From a virus, in the IMG/VR virus record IMGVR_UViG_3300031841_003028, positions 1-40,870 of that record: DNA of 40,870 nt, one strand, 5' to 3'. Positions 25,170 to 32,147 of this stretch are shown here, in pieces. A program made the translations under genes and the position numbers. Position 1 is the stretch's first letter. Every line of letters begins with the position of its first letter. The notes under the pieces were generated by a model that saw only the letters and a program-made list of their open reading frames with translations, made no database searches and was not told the origin of the DNA.

Positions 25170-25399
25170 TATAACTGCTCCATTGGTTCGTGAATTCCTG
25201 TCTTACAAGCCCTATCCAATAGGTCTCGTTCTAACTCATCAATTAACTCTAATTGACCTTGTTTACCCATCCAACTATGTCTATGGTACTTACCATTAAG
25301 TGTCATCTCAACAACCTTAACAGCATTGGAAACTGATGATAGAACATATTCTACCACTAATTCTCCCATAGATGTTTGTTTACTAAATACATAAGTCAT
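25169..25399 (-). CDS. Hypothetical early protein (76 aa)
   Basis: Not recognised. It has a beta-like N-terminus (TYVFSKQTSMGELVVEYVLS) and a helical acidic C-terminus (ELIDELERDLLDRACKTG). AAGGAGAATTAT precedes the ATG. It is the first full gene after promoter 25425-25454, whose likely start lies about 20 bases upstream. It is probably expressed early. Confidence 0.6.
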   Translation of the reverse strand: MTYVFSKQTSMGELVVEYVLSSVSNAVKVVEMTLNGKYHRHSWMGKQGQLELIDELERDLLDRACKTGIHEPMEQL

Positions 25400-25424
25400 A
25401 TAATTCTCCTTTATTTTACCCTTA

Positions 25425-25454
25425 AAGATACGAATAAAATACTATACATGTCAA
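25425..25454 (-). promoter_or_regulatory. Sigma70-type early promoter P3
   Basis: TTGACA (25449-25454), an 18-base spacer and TATCTT (25425-25430) on the minus strand, with an A8-GC tract upstream. It drives the 76-residue gene and the following SWIM and tRNA region. A second promoter of the same form lies 140 bases upstream. Confidence 0.85.
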
Positions 25455-25462
25455 GCTTTTTT

Positions 25463-25561
25463 TTATCTTTTTTTTAACTTTATTATACAAGGTATACAAA
25501 GTAGTGGATAAAAAATAGTCCCAACAAAATTTGTAGTATTACAATTTTCACAATTATTCAT
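25463..25561 (-). CDS. CxxC-CxxC microprotein, tentative (32 aa)
   Basis: The frame opens MNNCENC and contains a second pair CIPC at about 22-25, a spacing that could bind one zinc ion. The end is basic (KLKKR). The ATG lies only six bases after the -10 box of promoter P4, so the message would have almost no leader and no ribosome-binding site. The only supports are the two cysteine pairs and the position between two promoters. Confidence 0.4.
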   Translation of the reverse strand: MNNCENCNTTNFVGTIFYPLLCIPCIIKLKKR

Positions 25562-25566
25562 ACTCT

Positions 25567-25596
25567 AAGCTACAAAAGAAAATATATAAATGTCAA
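25567..25596 (-). promoter_or_regulatory. Sigma70-type early promoter P4
   Basis: TTGACA (25591-25596), an 18-base spacer and TAGCTT (25567-25572) on the minus strand, with an A-rich GC tract that overlaps the end of the PhoH gene. Its downstream part resembles promoter P7 closely (TTTTCTTTTGTA shared). Confidence 0.75.
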
Positions 25597-25605
25597 GCTT
25601 TTTTT

Positions 25606-26433
25606 TTAGTTTTTTTCCCAATATCCCATTTTAGGTATTTCGTATGTAGGATGTTCCAACCATTTACTCAAGGTTACTTCTGCCTTTACATTAGGTATTT
25701 CCCAATCTTGGTATCTATTAAGTAAGTCTGCAACTATCGGATGTCTAACAACATCTTCTAATTCAAATTGAGTAAATCCACATCCATATACACCCGTAAA
25801 CCTTTTTATAGAATCTTCTAATCCATTGTCTGTTTTGGTTCTTAAATCACTTTGTTGTAAATCACCACTTACGATATACTTAGAACCCATTCCAATTCTC
25901 GTAAGAAATGTTTTAATTTGTGATGGTGTTGAATTTTGTGCCTCGTCTAGCATTACGATTTTATTCTGAAGTGTTAATCCTCTCATATATGCCATTGGAA
26001 TAACTTTGATTATACCAGCCTTTCTCAAGACTTCTAATCTTTGTTTACCAATTATCTGTTCCATATTATAATATACTGACTGCATAAATGGTTCTGTTTT
26101 CTCATCTATATCACCAGGTAAATATCCTATTCTCTCACCATCAACCTCTACCATTGGTTTAGTAACAATGATACCATCATAGTTTGTATTTTTGTTTACA
26201 AGATTCTGTAGTGCCCAATATGTAGCAACATATGTTTTACCACATCCTGCAGGCCCAACACAAAATGTAATAGTATTGGAATCAATACCATCCCAAAAAT
26301 ATTGTTGGTTTCTTGTTTTTGGTGTGAAATTCCACCTGATTCGTTTCATTTGAGAAAGTGCCTGACGATGATTCTGACACTCTTGGTTAGTTACAACCTT
26401 TGTAATAGTTTCTACTTTTCGTTTTCTACTCAT
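25606..26433 (-). CDS. phoH: PhoH-family ATPase (275 aa)
   Basis: Walker A is GPAGCGKT at 60-67 and Walker B is MLDEAQN at 161-167, with the RNA-helicase-like core around FLTRIGMGSKYIVSGDLQQ and PMAYMRGLTLQNK. The length and pattern match the PhoH family. Its role in phages is unknown; in bacteria it is an RNA-associated ATPase induced by phosphate starvation. The gene is a common marker of marine T4-like phages. AAGGGGCGTTACT precedes the ATG. Confidence 0.93.
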   Translation of the reverse strand: MSRKRKVETITKVVTNQECQNHRQALSQMKRIRWNFTPKTRNQQYFWDGIDSNTITFCVGPAGCGKTYVATYWALQNLVNKNTNYDGIIVTKPMVEVDGERIGYLPGDIDEKTEPFMQSVYYNMEQIIGKQRLEVLRKAGIIKVIPMAYMRGLTLQNKIVMLDEAQNSTPSQIKTFLTRIGMGSKYIVSGDLQQSDLRTKTDNGLEDSIKRFTGVYGCGFTQFELEDVVRHPIVADLLNRYQDWEIPNVKAEVTLSKWLEHPTYEIPKMGYWEKN

Positions 26434-26498
26434 AGTAACGCCCCTTATTGTTTATGGTTAGTTATAACTTGGGTTCTTACTAATAAGTATAATATATA

Positions 26499-27449
26499 TT
26501 AGTTCTTAATACCACCTCTTGCGGTTGGTGTTAAATCTTTTCTTTGAAGTTTTTTTTCTTCAGGTTCTACAACATCATCACTATCATCATCGTCAAATAA
26601 TGTATCTTGTGAATAGATACTTTTCCAATTATTATGTTGAGTATCATCTTTCTTTTCTTCACCATACATTTCCCAAAACTTCCACCACGATTTGTTTGCG
26701 ATTGCAGGCCCCGTGGCTTTGCGCTTTGCAAAATCTTCACCACCTTCTTCTCTAAGTATTAGTGCTTGGTTAAATGCTACCACTAACATAACTGCTAATG
26801 GGTCAAACACAAAGATAAGAATAAAGATAAAGAACTTCACGACTGAATCCACATCGGTATCAAATGTTCTGGCAAGATATATAGCTGGCCCTACATCAAC
26901 TCCTGTCTCAACCAACTCAACTTTCAAATCACCAACCACACCTTTAACTCTGAGTATCTCATCGTTAACTGCTTGGATTCGTGGATTATATTCTTCTCTT
27001 AGTTTTCTTTTTGCAGTGATATAGTTATCAGGTAAATCGTTTACTTGAACTTCTAATTCCTCTTTTAAAAATTCTTTATCTTCAAGTAATTGGTCTAACC
27101 TATCTTCATTTGCAATTAAGGAATTTGATTGTTTCTCAAAGGTTACGGTTGCACCTTGGTAGGCATTACTTAAGTATCCAAAGATACCAGCACTTGTGAT
27201 TAATACTAATGTTACTACTGCAGTCATCAAATATGTTTTTTGAAATAGATTAATCTTATCCCAATATCTATACAAAAAAGCGGCAGTCACTAACTTACCA
27301 AATTCTAACGAACCTGCCATGATGATTACACTAAATGCTGCTCCTGCAAACAATTTAGATAATCCGAATACTGAAAAGAATCCAGCACTCCCTGCAATAA
27401 GTAACGCTGCGATTCCCAAATAAATATGGAAATTTTTAGAGCGTTCCAT
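26499..27449 (-). CDS. Membrane protein with central coiled coil (316 aa)
   Basis: About four hydrophobic helices are visible: near 10-30, 33-55, 72-94 and one around 207-230 (FIFILIFVFDPLAVMLVVAF). Between the third and fourth lies a coiled coil (about 100-180; EDKEFLKEELEVQVNDLPDN). The C-terminal 80 residues are hydrophilic and acidic, with an Asp run. This layout, with the coil outside the membrane plane, resembles large membrane proteins of marine T4-like phages. The function is not known; an envelope-associated or signalling role can only be guessed. AGGAGAAAATA precedes the ATG. Confidence 0.65.
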   Translation of the reverse strand: MERSKNFHIYLGIAALLIAGSAGFFSVFGLSKLFAGAAFSVIIMAGSLEFGKLVTAAFLYRYWDKINLFQKTYLMTAVVTLVLITSAGIFGYLSNAYQGATVTFEKQSNSLIANEDRLDQLLEDKEFLKEELEVQVNDLPDNYITAKRKLREEYNPRIQAVNDEILRVKGVVGDLKVELVETGVDVGPAIYLARTFDTDVDSVVKFFIFILIFVFDPLAVMLVVAFNQALILREEGGEDFAKRKATGPAIANKSWWKFWEMYGEEKKDDTQHNNWKSIYSQDTLFDDDDSDDVVEPEEKKLQRKDLTPTARGGIKN

Positions 27450-27462
27450 TATTTTCTCCTAT

Positions 27463-27645
27463 TTACGCATCGTCTTCTAATTCAACGATATTTTGTAGAT
27501 ACTCAAGTTTCTTAATACAATTGTCTACAATCCTTAACCATAACTCAAATTGTGGATTTACATCAACTGGTATTCTATCTTTGAGTCTTCCAATCTCAGC
27601 ATCTATATCTGAAATCTTATCTAATACATCATTTTTTCTTCTCAT
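27463..27645 (-). CDS. Coiled-coil microprotein (60 aa)
   Basis: The protein is helical with heptad spacing (NDVLDKISDIDAEIGRLKDR; then WLRIVDNCIKKLEYLQNIVE). It has an acidic end. The ribosome-binding site AGAGG lies before the ATG, and a 13-base unit carrying it is present twice in tandem. The gene lies between the J-domain and membrane genes. It could be a partner of either. Confidence 0.6.
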   Translation of the reverse strand: MRRKNDVLDKISDIDAEIGRLKDRIPVDVNPQFELWLRIVDNCIKKLEYLQNIVELEDDA

Positions 27646-27649
27646 TATT

Positions 27650-27675
27650 AACCTCTATTATTAACCTCTATTATT
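27650..27675 (-). repeat. 13-bp tandem duplication carrying a ribosome-binding site
   Basis: Two adjacent copies of AATAATAGAGGTT (minus strand) lie at 27650-27662 and 27663-27675, followed by AATAATG. The nearer AGAGG is about seven bases before the ATG of the 60-residue gene; the farther one is a duplicate 13 bases upstream. Confidence 0.75.
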
Positions 27676-27685
27676 ATATAAATAT

Positions 27686-28261
27686 CTATTCAACTTGTAA
27701 TTGTTGTAAAACATATTCTCTAAATGTCTTCTTTTGGTTATTGGGTAAATGTACCCAAGTCCATGCCATTGTGGTTTTCATCATTTCAATGTTCTTTACG
27801 ATTGCACCACATTGTTTTTTCATTTCGTATACTAACTTATCATCAATGTTTATGTCAACTCCAAGTTCATCTGCCATCTCTAATAGATGACCGAAATCTT
27901 TATTCCTATTTGCCTTATTGGCAATCTTAAATAATTTTTCATCACCACCCTTTTTATCAGGATGTGTTTTACCAGCCACTTTACGATACACTTCTTTTAT
28001 TGTATCATCATCTACATCTGTTTCTATTTTCTCATAAGGGTCTAATTGTACTTTTCTATTTACCTCAATCTCTTCTTGAGTAGTACCTATAAAGTCTTCA
28101 CTAAAATCTTTGTTAAATTTTTCTAAAGAGTTCTTGTAGATTAATTTTGTTTCTTCTAACTCAGTTTGTAAGTATCTGAGTTTTAGTCGGACTTTCCTTG
28201 AATGTAACTTTTGTAATTCTTTCATATGTAATAAGTATGTTTCGGCGTGAGAAAATACCAA
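27686..28261 (-). CDS. J-domain (DnaJ-like) co-chaperone (191 aa)
   Basis: The J-domain is in the middle: TIKEVYRKVAGKTHPDKKGG (about 87-106) contains HPD at 100-102, the motif that stimulates Hsp70 ATPase, followed by EKLFKIANKANRNKD. The first 80 residues form a coil (ELQKLHSRKVRLKLRYLQTE). The C-terminus (about 150-190) is helical. There is no zinc or G/F domain, so it is a class III-like J protein that probably recruits host DnaK to a phage client. The start is uncertain: the open frame begins with TTG at 28261 and ATG 28225 is the next choice, neither with a clear ribosome-binding site. Confidence 0.75.
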   Translation of the reverse strand: MVFSHAETYLLHMKELQKLHSRKVRLKLRYLQTELEETKLIYKNSLEKFNKDFSEDFIGTTQEEIEVNRKVQLDPYEKIETDVDDDTIKEVYRKVAGKTHPDKKGGDEKLFKIANKANRNKDFGHLLEMADELGVDINIDDKLVYEMKKQCGAIVKNIEMMKTTMAWTWVHLPNNQKKTFREYVLQQLQVE

Positions 28262-28473
28262 TGTTTTATTGATATCTTATAAATTTGCTATATCAAACTT
28301 ATATTCTCGTACACTACGAGATAATACTATACTTTGGTCTACAACCCAGCCTAACTTATAGTATCCTATGTTCTGTTTAGTAGGACTTTTGTTTGGTCGC
28401 TAATCCAAACCTTTCACTCATATTATCCGAAACGAACAACCCACCGAAGTGGTAACAAGAAATCACGACTCTA
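28262..28473 (-). ncRNA. Candidate structured non-coding RNA
   Basis: This 212-base stretch has no credible reading frame. It contains three well-formed hairpins: CCAC-UUCG-GUGG (28441-28452, a C(UUCG)G tetraloop), GUUUGG/CCAAAC (28391-28410, loop of eight) and UCUCGUA/UACGAGA (28305-28321, loop of three). The composition is less AT-rich than most spacers here. It lies between a small gene with an odd start and the J-domain gene, in the same direction. No known RNA family is recognised. It could be a long leader of the J-domain gene or a stand-alone RNA. Confidence 0.45.
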
Positions 28474-28680
28474 TTATGTTTCTTGATTTTCTAATTCTTC
28501 AAACTCTACTTCTATTAGTTTAGAGCATATATAATACACATCACCATTTCTTAGAACGGCGTCGGCCAATCCATATAAGGATTTCAAATGTTCGGGAGAA
28601 TAACCAGAATCAACCTTGGCCGTTCCAAGAACGGAATATCTGTCATTTCCTACAGAGACTAATTTAGGAAATTTTAACAG
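28474..28680 (-). CDS. Small protein, possibly CTG-started (68 aa)
   Basis: A protein-like frame (KFPKLVSVGNDRYSVLGTAK, then GYSPEHLKSLYGLADAVLRN and a late acidic end) runs to a stop at 28474. It has no ATG, GTG or TTG before the conserved-looking part; the only likely initiator is CTG at 28680, with AGAGAA a few bases upstream. It overlaps the end of hsp20 in another frame. A programmed frameshift from hsp20 is the alternative. The codons look more GC-rich than the neighbours. Not recognised. Confidence 0.55.
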   Translation of the reverse strand: MLKFPKLVSVGNDRYSVLGTAKVDSGYSPEHLKSLYGLADAVLRNGDVYYICSKLIEVEFEELENQET

Positions 28681-29137
28681 AAGTTCTCTTTGGTTTCTCT
28701 GGTTCTATTTTTGGTATTTCAATAGAGAGAAGTCCATCTTTAAATGATGCCTTTACTTTGTCTCCATTTAATAATTCACCCAACTCAAAAGAACGCTTGA
28801 ACGATGAATGTTTTAATTCTCTACGAATTACTTTAGCTCCTTCATCATCAAACAATCCATGTTTATCTCCAGCAATAGTTAAAACACCATCTTCCACATC
28901 TATTGATAAATCTTTTTTATCAAGACCTGGTATCTCGGCGATAACACCAACTTTATCATCATACTCATATACATTTACTTTTGGATATGCAGTACCTTGA
29001 TATGGTTTTACACCTACTTGTTTTTCTATTTGTGGGAATTGTGTATTGATTATTTGGTCAAACATCCTGTCAAAGGGTGTTAGAAATTCGTCCCTATCTA
29101 TTACAGGAACTTTGTGGTTTACAACGAACTTAGTCAT
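28664..29137 (-). CDS. hsp20: Small heat-shock protein, Hsp20/alpha-crystallin (157 aa)
   Basis: The alpha-crystallin domain spans about 48-140: YDDKVGVIAEIPGLDKKDLS, the strand LTIAGDK, then SFKRSFELGELL and ASFKDGLLSIEIPKIE, where GLL and IEIPK are family marks. The N-terminus (FDRMFDQIIN) and short basic tail complete the usual plan. It binds unfolding proteins without ATP. Hsp20 is a core gene of many marine T4-like phages. AAGGAGAAATAAA precedes the ATG. Confidence 0.93.
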   Translation of the reverse strand: MTKFVVNHKVPVIDRDEFLTPFDRMFDQIINTQFPQIEKQVGVKPYQGTAYPKVNVYEYDDKVGVIAEIPGLDKKDLSIDVEDGVLTIAGDKHGLFDDEGAKVIRRELKHSSFKRSFELGELLNGDKVKASFKDGLLSIEIPKIEPEKPKRTSVKIS

Positions 29138-29274
29138 TTTATTTCTCCTTGTTGTTTAGTTAACTTATCGTTCAACTCGTATCCTCATTAGAGCGATACA
29201 TCGTTATAGTATATTAATCTCATACGAGCATTAATTCTTTACTACATATATAAATATATAGAAGTTTTATAAAA

Positions 29275-29451
29275 TTACATTTTTTTTAATATTTTTTTTG
29301 GAACCCAAACTATCTTACCCATGTCATCTAATCCTTTAACTTTTTCATCATATTGTTTAGAATTAAATTCTGATTCCTCTACTTTTATTTTAGTATCTTT
29401 ATATATCATTCCTTCAATTGTTGGGTAATCAAACTCAACTATTACTTTCAT
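29275..29451 (-). CDS. Small hypothetical protein (58 aa)
   Basis: The frame starts at ATG 29451, overlapping the thioredoxin stop by four bases (ATGA), and reads MKVIVEFDYPTIEGMIYKDT, then a charged helix and a basic end (VPKKILKKM). The beta-strand start and length suggest a small folded domain. Not recognised. Translational coupling to thioredoxin supports it. Confidence 0.65.
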   Translation of the reverse strand: MKVIVEFDYPTIEGMIYKDTKIKVEESEFNSKQYDEKVKGLDDMGKIVWVPKKILKKM

Positions 29452-29693
29452 GATATTGATTCCAAAATAGTATCTCGTGTCTGAACACCTACATATCTAT
29501 TTATCTCAGTTCCATTTTCTTCTACTACGGTTGTAGGTACACTACGAATATTATATTGTTGTGTTAACTCACCTTCTGAATCAATATCTACAAACTGAAT
29601 ATTATATCCTTCTGATTTTAGTTCTTCCATGATTGGTTTATAAGCCTTACATGGCCCGCACCAAACTGCACTAAAGTATTTTACACTTTTCAT
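29448..29693 (-). CDS. trx: Thioredoxin-like protein (81 aa)
   Basis: The active site WCGPC is at 11-15, followed by KAYKPIMEEL. IQFVDIDSEG and the cis-proline element VPTTVV (about 53-58) complete a short thioredoxin or glutaredoxin-type fold. Eighty-one residues is shorter than bacterial thioredoxin (about 105), as in phage glutaredoxin/thioredoxin proteins. It reduces disulfides, for instance of ribonucleotide reductase. GGAG lies eight bases before the ATG, which directly abuts the previous stop (TAAATG). Confidence 0.9.
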   Translation of the reverse strand: MKSVKYFSAVWCGPCKAYKPIMEELKSEGYNIQFVDIDSEGELTQQYNIRSVPTTVVEENGTEINRYVGVQTRDTILESIS

Positions 29694-29813
29694 TTACTCA
29701 CTCCATTTTATTTTGTTATAACTTAAAGTAGTTGTTTCAATAGCATAAGGAACTACAATTTTATATGTCTTTGATTGATTCCTTAGCTTTTTGTTTTTCT
29801 TCTTTGATTTCAT
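29694..29813 (-). CDS. Basic microprotein overlapping thermonuclease gene (39 aa)
   Basis: The frame begins at ATG 29813, inside the end of the nuclease gene in another frame, with AAGGA eight bases upstream. It reads MKSKKKNKKLRNQSKTYKIV and then a mixed, less charged end (VVPYAIETTTLSYNKIKW). The stop TAA abuts the thioredoxin ATG. The 53-base part beyond the nuclease stop is also open, and the ribosome-binding site and abutting stop argue that it is real. Function unknown. Confidence 0.6.
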   Translation of the reverse strand: MKSKKKNKKLRNQSKTYKIVVPYAIETTTLSYNKIKWSE

Positions 29814-30255
29814 TTTTAAAATCCTTCTTCTTACCACCATGATAGTCGTATGCATGTCCTTCTTCAATTAAGATATCATTAACTGACACCCAACCATCAA
29901 CAGACAAATCAATTGAACTTTCTGGATTAGATATACATTCATTAATGTGGTCTCCAACTATGTCTGGTGATACAAAGATTTCTCCAAGTACTCTACCAAA
30001 CTTACCAGTTCCATGTGATATAAGTTTGAAAACTCCACCCTCTAATAATTCTTTATTACGAGCTTTTGCTGCCAAACCTTTTTTCTTTTCATCTAAATCA
30101 CGAGTTCTACTTTCCCAAGTATCTATACCCATGTATCTAATTCGTTTTTTAATTTTTAGATTGAAACCTAAATCAATCCAACAATCAATCGTGTCACCAT
30201 CAAGAACTTTAATTAGTTCTGCCTGATACTCACGAGTATCTAATTTCTTACCCAT
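29761..30255 (-). CDS. Thermonuclease-like (SNase-family) protein (164 aa)
   Basis: The staphylococcal nuclease pattern is clear: VLDGDTIDCWIDLGFN (about 17-32, with the metal Asp), KKRIRYMGIDTWES (catalytic Arg and the following acidic position), KKKGLAAKARNKELL and GKFGRVLGEIFV with the second Arg. The C-terminal EEGHAYDYHGGK also matches. It would hydrolyse nucleic acid, perhaps host DNA or RNA. No signal peptide is seen, so it is likely intracellular. The length fits the family. Confidence 0.85.
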   Translation of the reverse strand: MGKKLDTREYQAELIKVLDGDTIDCWIDLGFNLKIKKRIRYMGIDTWESRTRDLDEKKKGLAAKARNKELLEGGVFKLISHGTGKFGRVLGEIFVSPDIVGDHINECISNPESSIDLSVDGWVSVNDILIEEGHAYDYHGGKKKDFKNEIKEEKQKAKESIKDI

Positions 30256-30302
30256 TGTATTTCTCCTGTTACATAACCAAGAGAAAACAATGTTTCTCTA
30301 AT

Positions 30303-30593
30303 TTAGATTTTGATTCCTAATTGTGCAGTAATTAATCTTACCATATTAAATGAAGCGTCATACTTACCAGTATCTAATCCATCTTGGATTCTACCGATTT
30401 CTCCTGCAGTAAGATTACTCACATACATTTCTCCATTATAAGTATAAGTGTTCTGCTGTTTACTACACATGAGTGTTAGTATTTCCATTATTTCAGTAAG
30501 ATTAGTAAAACCCTCATACCCACCAGACAAATATTTACATTGGTCTGCAACTACTACATACTTGTCATAACCTGACCATTTTTCTCGTTTCAT
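30303..30593 (-). CDS. Hypothetical protein (96 aa)
   Basis: Not recognised. Aromatic-rich N-terminus (MKREKWSGYDKYVVVADQCK), helical middle (NLTEIMEILTLMCSKQQNTY) and an amphipathic C-terminus. AGGAGATATAACTA precedes the ATG. The start lies at the stop of the 196-residue CxxC gene, so they are coupled. A short hairpin (AGAGAAA/UUUCUCU) lies in the 46 bases after its stop but has no U-run. Confidence 0.55.
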   Translation of the reverse strand: MKREKWSGYDKYVVVADQCKYLSGGYEGFTNLTEIMEILTLMCSKQQNTYTYNGEMYVSNLTAGEIGRIQDGLDTGKYDASFNMVRLITAQLGIKI

Positions 30594-31183
30594 TAGTTAT
30601 ATCTCCTAACTATGTTTTCTTTTTCCGCTTCCCAATCTGTAACTAAAATCCTCTTGGTATAGTCATCACCACTTTTTCTTTTAGTGATAGTCTTACCACC
30701 ATCTGGTGATTCATATATCCATGATTCTAATTCAGGAAACAATTCCATTTGTTCACCTTCTTGAACAGACTCATCTTCGGCCTTTAACTCACAACCTAAA
30801 TGATTTCTGTTATTACCTAAGTAATCATATTCAACTTCGTGTGTGTTCTTACCACAATGGTCACACTTCCATTGGTCTAAGTATTCTTGAGATAGTGGTT
30901 CTTCTTTACCATCCCAACCTTTCCACATTGTAATGTTAAGTGGATTATCTTTTGCCTTACCATGAGACCATGCGTCTTGGTGTTCTTTTTCACCTTTAGA
31001 CATTTCGTTCTGAATAAACTCATAGTTTCTTTTTTGTAATAAAGCTTCTTTCTTATTATCTTCTAATTCAAGATTACTTGAAATCTCAACTGATAACATA
31101 TCACGAAAAGAATCGGAACCAATATTACCTTGTCCATCTTTGTGTCTATCAAGAACATTTTTTATTATATTCTTATATACCAT
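30593..31183 (-). CDS. Hypothetical protein with CxxC zinc site (196 aa)
   Basis: Near the middle lies WKCDHCGKNTHEVE (about 106-119), with a second ligand set NRNHLGCEL about 15 residues later, giving a plausible one-zinc site. The surrounding sequence is charged and mostly helical. I start it at ATG 31183, with GGGAGAA five bases upstream, not at the earlier ATG 31204 in the aminotransferase gene. It overlaps the aminotransferase-like gene by 11 bases. Function unknown; an HNH-like or adaptor role cannot be shown. Confidence 0.55.
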   Translation of the reverse strand: MVYKNIIKNVLDRHKDGQGNIGSDSFRDMLSVEISSNLELEDNKKEALLQKRNYEFIQNEMSKGEKEHQDAWSHGKAKDNPLNITMWKGWDGKEEPLSQEYLDQWKCDHCGKNTHEVEYDYLGNNRNHLGCELKAEDESVQEGEQMELFPELESWIYESPDGGKTITKRKSGDDYTKRILVTDWEAEKENIVRRYN

Positions 31184-32054
31184 TATATTTCTCCCATACA
31201 TCATTTGCTATACAAACTCTATTTTTAGAGTTTCCACGATTTAACTCATCGTAGTCTGAACCACCTAATCCAATTACTATTGTATCACTTGGTTCAAAAT
31301 CTTTTTCTTTACATACTAAATTATAACTTGTTTCAAATTTATCCCAATTATAATCAACATGATAATTATCCATAATTGATAAACCAACTACACACGACAT
31401 TTTAGATATCTGTTGATACTCATTGATTAAATCAATACCATCATCTCTATTAATTCTACTTAGTCTTAGTCCACATCTGAAGTGTTGTAGACCATCTGCA
31501 AACTTGGATAAAGAAAAACTTATTGTATCTATACAAGGATGTGTTAAGTCAACATGTATATTTTTTCCAATAGTATAATAACACATATCCAATAATACAG
31601 GTATGTTTAGTTCATCACAATTTAATAAAATATTTTCAAGGTCTTCAGGTGATTTACCTGTATCACTAAAAGGAACACTAATAATTAATGCATCACCTTC
31701 TTGTAAATCATCTTCAAGATAATTGTAATCAAAACCTTTACTTAAACAAGCCTTATGATAAAAAAAATCACCTTTCAGTATTCTAAATCTTTTGTCTTTA
31801 TTTTGTATATAAAATAAATCAAATGATTGAGTACTACCATAACAATATTGTTTATGCGTAAACTCTTCAATACCCTTTAGGTGATTTCTGTTTGATTGTT
31901 GAATCCAATCATAAAAGACATTTTTATATTTATCAAAGACCCAATCAGAATCTCTTCTCATCCACTTTGAATAATCTATGCCTTCTAAAAATTCTGATAT
32001 TTCAGAATTAGGTATAGGTTCAACACCTTTGTATTTTAATATTTTTTTATTCAT
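31173..32054 (-). CDS. PLP-dependent aminotransferase-like protein, reduced (293 aa)
   Basis: Elements of fold-type I aminotransferases are present: YGSTQSFDLFYI, ALIISVPFSDTGKSPEDLEN (proline-rich turn), VLLDMCYYTIG with the PLP-contacting Asp, and DTISFSLSKFADGLQHFRCG, whose SxSK gives a candidate Schiff-base Lys (about 184). The protein is about 293 residues against a usual 370-420, with a shortened N-terminal domain, so it may have lost activity or use an unusual substrate. It sits upstream of small unknown genes rather than an amino-acid pathway. Confidence 0.6.
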   Translation of the reverse strand: MNKKILKYKGVEPIPNSEISEFLEGIDYSKWMRRDSDWVFDKYKNVFYDWIQQSNRNHLKGIEEFTHKQYCYGSTQSFDLFYIQNKDKRFRILKGDFFYHKACLSKGFDYNYLEDDLQEGDALIISVPFSDTGKSPEDLENILLNCDELNIPVLLDMCYYTIGKNIHVDLTHPCIDTISFSLSKFADGLQHFRCGLRLSRINRDDGIDLINEYQQISKMSCVVGLSIMDNYHVDYNWDKFETSYNLVCKEKDFEPSDTIVIGLGGSDYDELNRGNSKNRVCIANDVWEKYNGI

Positions 32055-32081
32055 ACTCTATAACCTTCTTATATAAATATA

Positions 32082-32142
32082 AAGGTAGGTCGGGAAAGAA
32101 AGGAATAAAAACCGACCTACCTTGTGTCTCGTTATCCGAGAC
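32082..32142 (-). promoter_or_regulatory. Two hairpins after the MoxR-type gene
   Basis: AAGGTAGGTCGG (32082-32093) pairs perfectly with CCGACCTACCTT (32112-32123) around an 18-base loop. GTCTCG (32126-32131) pairs with CGAGAC (32137-32142). They follow the MoxR stop on the minus strand. There is no clean U-run after either, so an attenuator or mRNA-end stabiliser is as likely as a terminator. Confidence 0.5.
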
Positions 32143-32147
32143 TAATC

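Noticed and set aside
30280-30299. Terminator after the thermonuclease gene
   Set aside because: A 7-bp hairpin is present, but no T-run follows on the transcribed strand.
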